Of a stretch of DNA of 6,643 nucleotides, positions 1-4,938 are shown piece by piece. The DNA is taken from assembly GCA_030655795.1 (NCBI GenBank), contig JAUSPJ010000061.1:1-6643 (forward strand). The letters run 5' to 3'. Position numbers and translations under genes: made by a program. The notes below the pieces were generated by a model. The model worked only from the letters and a program-made list of their open reading frames with translations, was not told where the DNA came from and did no database searches. Source of the stretch: Fidelibacterota bacterium (lineage in GTDB: Bacteria; Fidelibacterota; UBA2242). How positions within the stretch are numbered: position 1 is the stretch's first letter; the number at the start of each line of letters is the position of its first letter.

Positions 1-461
1 CCCGGTTTTTCCGGCAGCCGGCCTGATACAATTGATTTGGCGATATTGAGCGTGCTGATCTCAGTGCTGCCGGGACTGATTAAATCCACACCCATTCCCG
101 CAACGGTTCCCTGAGCTCTGGTTTCACCGTTTTCATCGGGAATATCCAGCAAACCGCCGAACTGGATACGTTTGACCCAGGTCATTTCCGGATATTTTGC
201 TTTGAGATCATGTATTATTCCATTGACGCCGGTCAATGCCAGATCATTGGGTACCTGATCGGCATTTTCGGCATAAGCCCGGCTCATTATTTTCACATGG
301 CCGTTGGCAAAGCGGGCATTCGTGTCCAGCATATCCGTAAGCATACCGCCCATATAGGCCTGCATGAACACATTGATAAACACACCAATTGAAACGATAA
401 TAAAAGGGAACAAGCTGCGATGATGATCACGCAACAGACCATTAATAATAAACCTGATCAT
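1..461 (-). CDS. ABC transporter permease, FtsX/LolC-LolE-like (N-terminal part, runs off the window)
   Basis: Inner-membrane permease subunit of an ABC exporter, seen only as its first 153 codons because the frame stays open to base 1. It starts MIRFIINGLLRDHHRS and has one hydrophobic segment at about residues 16-38. A periplasmic region follows with NGHVKIMSRAY, matching the GHVxI motif that follows TM1 in LolC/LolE-type permeases. Further on, VSGRLPEKPG resembles the 'GR.p' segment of the MacB-like periplasmic core domain. The start ATG (461-459) overlaps the upstream permease stop as ATGA, and AGGGGGA lies 7 bases before it (475-469), so translational coupling is likely. Its pairing with the 458-1630 permease suggests a heterodimeric transporter with the ATPase at 1645-2349. 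The three C-terminal membrane helices are outside the window. Substrate is unknown; lipoprotein or lipid export is inferred from family resemblance only. Confidence 0.85.
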   Translation of the reverse strand, partial: MIRFIINGLLRDHHRSLFPFIIVSIGVFINVFMQAYMGGMLTDMLDTNARFANGHVKIMSRAYAENADQVPNDLALTGVNGIIHDLKAKYPEMTWVKRIQFGGLLDIPDENGETRAQGTVAGMGVDLISPGSTEISTLNIAKSIVSGRLPEKP

Positions 462-1630
462 TGTATTTTCCCCCTGATAGCATCTGTCGGATTCATTTTT
501 GAAATGCGGCGGGCCGGTATATAGCTCACAATCGTAGTGGTAATCAACACAATCAAGGTTGATCCCACCACCAGGCCAAGTGAGTAGGCCGGATAAATGG
601 TTTCAGCGATCGCCAACCCGAAATCATCGGTGCCGGCGGGCATTGTCCAGCCCACCGATGCCTGGTAGGCCAATAACGGAATTCCATAGATCGCCGCCAA
701 TATGGCAGCCAATATGGAATGCATGGCGCCTTCCACCGTAAACAATGTAACGACCTGACCCTGGGTCATTCCCAGCGCGATATGAGTGCCGATCTCTTTT
801 TGACGACGGAAGATCGACAGCACCTGAGTATCAAAAATGGCCAGCATCGCCAGCGACATAAGAATGACGAAATAGACAGATCCGCCGATTGATTTGACCT
901 CAATCATTTCCCTAATTTCGGTGAGCAGGAAATAATGGTTCTTGAATTCCCAATCCGGAATCGGACCGATAAAGCCGGCTTCCTTTGAGCTGGTCAATAT
1001 CGTGGCTTCATTGGGCATTTGAACCATTTTCTGGTGTTTTTCCAGCGGTATCCATACAACTCCCAGATCTACTGGTGGTACATCCGTTTTGAATATATGG
1101 ACAATCTTAACTTCATCGGCATCAAAGGTACCATTGACATCCCGCCAGCGAATCGTCACATAATCACCGACTGTCAGTTTGTTATTGCGAGCTGTACGTT
1201 CTCCAATGATGGCTGGTATTTCGTCGTTTTCGCTGACCAGGTAGGCTGTCGGTAATTCAAGAATTTTCTGGTCCGGATTGACACCTCTGAGTGAAATACT
1301 CTGAATGCGCCCTTCCGGATACATCGTAGCCTGGCTGATTAGCATCGGGGTCAATTTCTCCTGCTTTATTGCGTCCAAAACCGCATCGGACATTGGTGCA
1401 TGACTGTCATCAATCGAAAAGGGATCATAGGGATCGTAATTCTCCTGCCAGTATTGACCGCCGCCGATCTGCCAGTCTATAGTGTCCCGGCGGGCCTGCA
1501 GGTCCCAGCCGTTTATAACGCCTTTGAACCAAATGATTACCACAAAGGACAGCGAGAGCACAAAAACATTGAGCCATGTTCGCAACCGGGCGCCCATTAA
1601 ATTTCGATAAGCTAATTTAAAAGCTAGCAT
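458..1630 (-). CDS. ABC transporter permease, FtsX/MacB-like, complete
   Basis: A 390-residue inner-membrane permease with the four-helix FtsX/LolC-LolE plan. TM1 is at about 20-40, a periplasmic MacB-like core at about 41-245, and TM2-TM4 at about 250-273, 295-325 and 348-372. The loop after TM2, FRRQKEIGTHIALGMTQGQV, is the conserved cytoplasmic 'RR.EIG..ALG' coupling region. The C-terminal PARRISKMNPTDAIRGK matches the family's 'PARRA...P.EALR' ending. About 390 residues is normal for LolC/LolE-like proteins. GGAGGG (1640-1635) lies 4 bases before the ATG, and the ATPase gene stops 14 bases upstream. The stop overlaps the next permease's start by 4 bases. The segment after TM1 departs from the usual GHV-type motif: it reads DWQIGGGQYWQ followed by an acidic, aromatic, proline-rich stretch (residues 64-78). 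The family call is firm; the substrate is not known. A MacB-type efflux or Lol-type role are both possible. Confidence 0.9.
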   Translation of the reverse strand: MLAFKLAYRNLMGARLRTWLNVFVLSLSFVVIIWFKGVINGWDLQARRDTIDWQIGGGQYWQENYDPYDPFSIDDSHAPMSDAVLDAIKQEKLTPMLISQATMYPEGRIQSISLRGVNPDQKILELPTAYLVSENDEIPAIIGERTARNNKLTVGDYVTIRWRDVNGTFDADEVKIVHIFKTDVPPVDLGVVWIPLEKHQKMVQMPNEATILTSSKEAGFIGPIPDWEFKNHYFLLTEIREMIEVKSIGGSVYFVILMSLAMLAIFDTQVLSIFRRQKEIGTHIALGMTQGQVVTLFTVEGAMHSILAAILAAIYGIPLLAYQASVGWTMPAGTDDFGLAIAETIYPAYSLGLVVGSTLIVLITTTIVSYIPARRISKMNPTDAIRGKIQ

Positions 1631-1644
1631 AATACCCTCCCCGG

Positions 1645-2349
1645 TTATTGTTTGTCGATCAATTCGTCATTGACTACCCGACCGTCATCCAGGCTGATCT
1701 TGCGGTGCAGGTACTGAATGACTTTATCGTCGTGAGTGGCAAATATAAACGTCGTTTTCAATTCCTGATTCAATTTTTCCATCGTCTGCAGGATATTATG
1801 TGAATTCTTGGCATCGAGATTAGCCGTTGGTTCATCAGCCAGAACGATCCTGGGTGATTTGACCATCGCCCGGGCAATCGATACGCGCTGACATTCGCCG
1901 CCGGACAGCTGCGCCGGGCGGGATTTGCGCTTGTCCTGTAAGCCAACCCAATCCAGAGCCTGATCCACCAAGTTGTGCCGTTCATCCTTTGCCATTTTCA
2001 ATAGTAGCAAGGGTAATTCGACATTCTCAAAAACATTGTACACCGGCAGCAGATTGTAGGTCTGGAAAATGAATCCCAGGTGATGGTTCCGTAGATTGGC
2101 CGACTGACGGGTTGAAAGCGAACCAATCGATTGACCCAGCACATTGGCTTCCCCACCAGTGGGTACATCCAGTGAACCAATGATATTCAGCAGGGTCGTT
2201 TTCCCGGAACCGCTGGGTCCTACCAGACCGGCAAATTCTCCTTTACCGATTGTCAGGTTAATGTCGTTCAATGCCCGAAAGTAGCCTCGCCCGACCGGAT
2301 AATCCTTGACCAGATTTTGAATCGTGATTAATTGACCGTTTTTCATCAT
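1645..2349 (-). CDS. ABC transporter ATP-binding protein, LolD/MacB family
   Basis: Cytoplasmic ATPase that should drive the two FtsX-type permeases encoded just downstream. Counting from the ATG at 2349 it has 234 residues, normal for LolD-like subunits, and every nucleotide-binding motif is present. These are Walker A GPSGSGKTT (44-52), the Q-loop in FIFQTYNLLP (Q96), signature LSGGE (148-152), Walker B IVLADE (168-173), D-loop ANLD (176-179) and H-loop ATHD (H206). The residue after LSGGE is Cys where Gln or Arg is usual (LSGGECQR). A GTG at 2355 is in frame, but GAGG (2359-2356) would touch it with no spacer. The ATGs at 2349 and 2346 lie 6 and 9 bases from that site, so 2349 is chosen. 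The stop is 14 bases from the first permease start, indicating one operon. Repeat copy A ends 26 bases before the start. The family call is firm; Lol- versus Mac-type use cannot be decided. Confidence 0.93.
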   Translation of the reverse strand: MMKNGQLITIQNLVKDYPVGRGYFRALNDINLTIGKGEFAGLVGPSGSGKTTLLNIIGSLDVPTGGEANVLGQSIGSLSTRQSANLRNHHLGFIFQTYNLLPVYNVFENVELPLLLLKMAKDERHNLVDQALDWVGLQDKRKSRPAQLSGGECQRVSIARAMVKSPRIVLADEPTANLDAKNSHNILQTMEKLNQELKTTFIFATHDDKVIQYLHRKISLDDGRVVNDELIDKQ

Positions 2350-2360
2350 TCTCACCCTCT
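2350..2360 (-). promoter_or_regulatory. Ribosome binding site that fixes the ATPase start
   Basis: On the minus strand the sequence reads AGAGGGTGAGA directly before ATGATG. GAGG at 2359-2356 sits 6 bases from the ATG at 2349 and 9 from the ATG at 2346, but directly abuts the in-frame GTG at 2355. This favours 2349 (or 2346) over 2355. Confidence 0.7.
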
Positions 2361-2375
2361 TTTTATTAATGAATT

Positions 2376-2524
2376 ATTGATTTTCTTTACCGCAAAGACG
2401 CGAAGTTTTACGCAAGGAGCGCTAAGTGTATTTATTCTATCTTCATCCATTTATATTTATTTCCTATTTGCGATCTTAGCGTATTCTCTGCGTCCTTGGC
2501 GGTTAAATTTTCTCACAAATGATT
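2376..2524. repeat. 149-bp imperfect palindromic repeat, copy A
   Basis: The plus strand begins ATTGATT and ends AATGATT. The arms ACCGCAAAGACGC (2389-2401) and GCGTCCTTGGCGGT (2490-2503) are complementary apart from one bulged base and one G-U/G-T type mismatch. Weaker complementarity continues inward (CGCTAAG at 2420-2426 against CTTAGCG at 2475-2481). The loop is AT-rich. As RNA it should fold into a long hairpin. It aligns end to end in direct orientation with copy B and has the same length, with shared start, arms, the loop segment TTCTATC.TCAT, and end. Its right edge contains the last three codons and stop of the GxxExxY gene. Unlike copy B it lacks the GGAAG ribosome-binding sequence near its ATTGATT edge. 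Confidence 0.85.
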
Positions 2525-2893
2525 CACAACCCTTCTTATTCCATTCTTGATGAGTGCAACATTGAAATTTATTAATAACCCCAACTTACAACCAGATAAC
2601 TTTAAATACGTCAATATCTGAGCCATATGGACATCGTTTAACGCTTCAACCGCTTTGATCTCAATGATTACCTTGTGGTCGACTAAAAGATCGACTCTGT
2701 AACCAATATCTAATTTTACTTCTTCATAGATCAAAGGAAGCGGCTTCTGCTTTTCAACCGTTAATCCTTCTTTCTTTAATTCATAAAACAAACATTCCTC
2801 ATATGCGGATTCCAGTAGACCAGGCCCTAGAGACTTGTGAACTCTTAATGCACAATTAACTACTGTTTTTGATATTTCATTTTCTGTCAACAT
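2513..2893 (-). CDS. GxxExxY protein (PD-(D/E)XK nuclease-like, PDDEXK_3 family)
   Basis: A complete 126-residue protein of the family named for its GxxExxY motif, here G25-L-L-E28-S-A-Y31 within SLGPGLLESAYEE. A PD-(D/E)XK-like core follows: D68 in YRVDLLV, then E78 and K80 in IIEIKA. A helix with H89, Q92 and Y96 and the strand LGLLINF (104-110) come next. Length and motifs are normal for the family and nothing appears degraded. The biochemical role of the family is not established to my knowledge; nuclease activity is inferred from the fold signature. The ATG at 2893 has AAAGGAAG (2906-2899) 5 bases upstream, inside repeat copy B. The last codons (N, H, L) and TGA stop lie inside copy A. 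It is co-directional with the surrounding operon but functionally out of place, so it reads as an inserted cassette gene. It lacks a signal peptide or membrane segment, so it should be cytoplasmic. Confidence 0.9.
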   Translation of the reverse strand: MLTENEISKTVVNCALRVHKSLGPGLLESAYEECLFYELKKEGLTVEKQKPLPLIYEEVKLDIGYRVDLLVDHKVIIEIKAVEALNDVHMAQILTYLKLSGCKLGLLINFNVALIKNGIRRVVNHL

Positions 2894-3040
2894 TGATTCT
2901 TCCTTTACCGCAGAGACGCTAAGGTTGGCGCTAAGTTCGCTAAGGTTTCTTTTGCCTGAATTGTTCTATCGTCATTTCTCCCCTGCGTCCTTTGCGCTTT
3001 CTCAGCGGTCTTGGCGGTTTATTTTTTCTCTCTAATGATT
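2892..3040. repeat. 149-bp imperfect palindromic repeat, copy B
   Basis: This is the second copy, in direct orientation to copy A and of the same length, again running from ATTGATT to AATGATT. The outer arms are ACCGCAGAGACGC (2907-2919) and CTTGGCGGT (3010-3018). The left arm carries the heptamer CGCTAAG three times (2917-2923, 2929-2935, 2938-2944). The right arm carries CTGCGTCCTTTGCGC (2983-2997) and AGCGGTCTTGGCGGT (3004-3018). Its left edge gives the first two bases of the GxxExxY start codon plus the ribosome binding site. Its right edge carries the TAG stop and last two codons of the barrel protein gene. It is diverged from copy A in the arms and loop, so the duplication is not recent, or the two copies arrived independently. 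Confidence 0.85.
2894..2906 (-). promoter_or_regulatory. Ribosome binding site of the GxxExxY gene, carried by repeat copy B
   Basis: On the minus strand AAAGGAAG followed by AATCA precedes the ATG at 2893. The same place in copy A reads AAAGAAAATCA without GGAAG, so only the copy upstream of the gene carries a usable site. Confidence 0.65.
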
Positions 3041-4135
3041 GTAAATAAGCATCAGCTGGGCGCCATATCCACCGCTCACAGTATTTATTATAGAAAATTG
3101 CGTGTCCGGAAAATGAAAGAGCGCCAGGTTAATGACAATTTTATCATAAGCGCGCTGCCAGCTGGCATATTGGATAAAATCATCGGTTTCCCAGGAATAA
3201 AACGCCATCAGCGATAGATTGTCAAACATTCCCAGCGGGTAGTTTAGCATGCACGCTGAGAGTTGGGCGTCTTGCTCGGAGCTCATCAATTCGTTGCCCA
3301 GCTGGTTTATCATATGTTCCGCAAGCACATAAAGCCCGTTTCCAATGCCAAAGGTATAATCCGTGCCCAGTGTCAGCATTTTTGTATAGCGGTGAAAGCC
3401 TGAGGAAAAATGATCCGCCACAACCGCCTCAAACCAGGCGCCTACCACCACATCCCAGCGCCCATCTAAGGCAAGGCGGGTTTCTTTTCTCGTAATATCA
3501 TTATCGCTGTATTCATCAAAACGCACTGGAGGACAAAGGTTCCTGTGATGAGCAGTAACGGCAAACTCTCCCATGGGCACCGGCAGCTGTACCCGTCCGC
3601 CGAATTCCGGTTTGCTTTCATCACTACCGTAGGTTTCCAGGCCTTTCGGCTCAGCATTACCATATAGTCCCCAGAGCCAGAGATTGGCATTATTCAGAAA
3701 GCCGTAACGGTAGCGTAAGCCCCACACTCCTTCAGCAAAATTCAACGGGTCTGTGGGATTCTGGCGATCAAACCACATCAGCGAGCGCAGCAATTGGGCC
3801 GGACCGAAATTGATTTTCTGTAAACCAAGCTGGGTTTCCGATTGCTGAGTTGCATATCTGAGATTAAACCGATAGGGGCGAAAATCATCACTCGCTACTC
3901 CGGCTTCCTTATTTATATATCCATAAACAGATGCTTCAAAATCGACCAAACTTGCCGGAGATATCTGTTTTGAAATTTGCAAATTTGGAATGTACTGGAC
4001 TCCCATTCCGCCATACCACACATTATTACTGTTCCAGCCGCTTCCCCGCAGAGATAATTGACCCTTGAAATCCTTTTCCGCTGCTGTCAGCAGTGACATT
4101 AAAATTATCGGAATTATTATCTGTTGAATCTTCAA
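3032..4135 (-). CDS. Exported protein, probable outer-membrane beta-barrel (porin-like), family not recognised
   Basis: The 367 residues begin with a signal peptide: MKIQQ, a hydrophobic stretch at 6-17 and a likely cleavage after TAA (17-19). The mature part is rich in short alternating strands ending in aromatics, such as GLYVLAEHMI, LSLMAFYSW, KIVINLALFHF and YGAQLMLIY. It also has many Trp, Tyr and Gly residues and turn-like loops, as expected for a porin-type barrel in the outer membrane. The start is TTG at 4135, overlapping the regulator's TGA stop as TTGA. GGATGAG lies 8 bases upstream, and the next ATG (codon 13) would destroy the signal peptide. The C-terminus is LMLIYNH rather than a final Phe or Tyr, and the last two codons and stop lie inside repeat copy B. 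Context suggests it works with the ABC exporter downstream, perhaps as its outer-membrane partner. I do not recognise the family, and the function is inferred only from topology. Confidence 0.8.
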   Translation of the reverse strand: MKIQQIIIPIILMSLLTAAEKDFKGQLSLRGSGWNSNNVWYGGMGVQYIPNLQISKQISPASLVDFEASVYGYINKEAGVASDDFRPYRFNLRYATQQSETQLGLQKINFGPAQLLRSLMWFDRQNPTDPLNFAEGVWGLRYRYGFLNNANLWLWGLYGNAEPKGLETYGSDESKPEFGGRVQLPVPMGEFAVTAHHRNLCPPVRFDEYSDNDITRKETRLALDGRWDVVVGAWFEAVVADHFSSGFHRYTKMLTLGTDYTFGIGNGLYVLAEHMINQLGNELMSSEQDAQLSACMLNYPLGMFDNLSLMAFYSWETDDFIQYASWQRAYDKIVINLALFHFPDTQFSIINTVSGGYGAQLMLIYNH

Positions 4136-4722
4136 TTTTTATTCTCATCCGGAGCTGGCATCAGACCATAGTAAAGAAAATTGTTTACTTCCAGTGCGAA
4201 TTCAGTATAATCGGAGTATATCGAAGCCAGCTGTTCGTTTTTGGCTAATTCCATTAGCTGTTGAACAACGGCCAGGAAAAATTCCGGGCGTATACTCCGA
4301 CGAACCTCGCCCTTTTCCTGGGCACGGTGGATCATATCCATGAACTTCATCATCACTTGTCCGAATATCTGGTTGTAAAAACTAAGTAATTCCGGAACCA
4401 TTTCAAGATAGTCCCGAATATATTCCGTACCCATTTGAGAAGTGGCCTCTTCTTTCATTTTCAGCAGTACTTTTACTTTTTCTGTAAAAGGAATATCTCT
4501 TTGATCCAACTCGTCCATTTTTTCCATGCTGTCATCAATCAACTGTTTCCACATATATTTCACCAACTCAATTTTGTTGGGAAAATATTTATAAAATGTC
4601 ATCTTACTGGCGCCGGCCTCCTGGCAGAGTTCTTCAACTGTTACCTTTTTGATGCCGAATTTTTGAAACAGACTTTCGGCGGCCGCGATAATCTGGATTT
4701 TCTTTTTGGGTTCTTTTTTCAT
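4132..4722 (-). CDS. TetR/AcrR family transcriptional regulator
   Basis: A 196-residue one-component repressor of the usual TetR size. The N-terminal DNA-binding domain runs from about residue 9 to 55: IIAAAESLFQKFGIKKVTVEELCQ, then the recognition segment AGASKMTFYKYFPNKIELV, close to the 'AGVSKGTFYHYFPSKE.L' consensus. The C-terminal helical domain (about 65-190) is variable, so the ligand cannot be read from it. The ATG at 4722 has AAAGGAA just upstream (4730-4724). The first gene of the minus-strand unit, it overlaps the barrel protein start by 4 bases and so is probably co-transcribed with the genes it controls. A palindrome in the promoter spacer upstream (4783-4794) fits autorepression. 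A likely inducer would be a membrane-active or hydrophobic compound, but that is a family-level guess. Confidence 0.93.
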   Translation of the reverse strand: MKKEPKKKIQIIAAAESLFQKFGIKKVTVEELCQEAGASKMTFYKYFPNKIELVKYMWKQLIDDSMEKMDELDQRDIPFTEKVKVLLKMKEEATSQMGTEYIRDYLEMVPELLSFYNQIFGQVMMKFMDMIHRAQEKGEVRRSIRPEFFLAVVQQLMELAKNEQLASIYSDYTEFALEVNNFLYYGLMPAPDENKN

Positions 4723-4778
4723 TTTCCTTTTTCTTTTTCACCTTACGTTTTATCGCTTATCAGACATATTACGTATAT

Positions 4779-4807
4779 ATTCTACGACATCGTAAACTCA
4801 ATGTCAA
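4779..4807 (-). promoter_or_regulatory. Sigma-70-type promoter for the tetR-led operon
   Basis: On the minus strand a perfect -35 TTGACA (4807-4802) is followed by a 17-base spacer and a -10 TAGAAT (4784-4779, five of six consensus bases). Transcription would start near 4772, about 50 bases before the regulator's ATG. Confidence 0.75.
4783..4794. promoter_or_regulatory. Probable TetR operator in the tetR promoter
   Basis: TACGACATCGTA is an inverted repeat of TACGA/TCGTA with a 2-base centre. It lies in the -35/-10 spacer and touches the first two bases of the -10 box on the minus strand, where a bound repressor would block polymerase. Assignment to the adjacent TetR protein is inferred from position and symmetry. 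Confidence 0.6.
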
Positions 4808-4823
4808 GAGAATACTTACGATT

Positions 4824-4853
4824 TTATCAATAATTACGATTATCGTATATATT
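4824..4853 (+). promoter_or_regulatory. Possible promoter for the TamB-like gene
   Basis: TTATCA (4824-4829, four of six -35 bases) is followed by an 18-base spacer and TATATT (4848-4853, five of six -10 bases). Transcription would begin near 4860, leaving a leader of about 80 bases. It is weaker than the opposing promoter, and the AT-rich region makes chance matches likely. Confidence 0.4.
4835..4847. promoter_or_regulatory. Second probable TetR operator, on the TamB-like gene side
   Basis: TACGATTATCGTA is a perfect inverted repeat around a central T. It uses the same TACGA/TCGTA half-sites as the palindrome at 4783-4794 but with a 3-base centre. It fills the end of the spacer of the plus-strand promoter candidate. 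Extra single half-sites occur nearby: TACGT at 4744, TACGTA at 4770, TACGA at 4817 and TCGTC at 4862. Confidence 0.55.
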
Positions 4854-4938
4854 GCATCACATCGTCAACTAAATATGTTTACTGTTTTTAATTTCATGGA
4901 TTGTGGCGTAAATTAATATCAACAATATCAATGTATGT

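Larger units (their letters stand above)
2376..3040 (-). mobile_element. GxxExxY gene cassette bounded by two 149-bp repeats
   Basis: The 665-bp unit consists of one small gene (2513-2893) lying exactly between two similar 149-bp palindromic repeats (2376-2524 and 2892-3040). It separates the barrel protein gene from the ABC ATPase gene, which otherwise look like parts of one minus-strand operon. There is no transposase, no obvious target-site duplication and no second gene. If the cassette moves, the mechanism is unknown, or relies on the encoded nuclease-like protein or on recombination between repeats. I infer mobility from the architecture and from recollection that GxxExxY genes are scattered through genomes in many copies. 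An equally simple reading is that the gene was captured between two pre-existing copies of a dispersed palindromic repeat. Confidence 0.45.

Noticed and set aside
2350..2355. GTG at 2355 as the ATPase start
   Set aside because: It directly abuts the GAGG ribosome-binding sequence with no spacer, while ATG at 2349 is properly spaced.
2980..3025. Intrinsic terminator after the barrel gene
   Set aside because: In minus-strand transcription the hairpin of copy B begins after the stop, but no U-run follows its far arm. An A-rich run precedes the near arm instead, so it does not fit a standard terminator.
2376..3040. CRISPR array
   Set aside because: There are only two repeat copies, each 149 bp and palindromic, separated by a complete gene. 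There are no short regular spacers.
2376..3040. Classical insertion sequence
   Set aside because: The only encoded protein is a GxxExxY family member. No transposase catalytic motif is present, and the flanking repeats are direct copies of a palindrome rather than simple terminal inverted repeats.
4435..4833. A 132-codon plus-strand frame antisense to tetR
   Set aside because: It is a phenylalanine-rich shadow of the lysine- and glutamate-rich TetR gene and runs across the promoter region.
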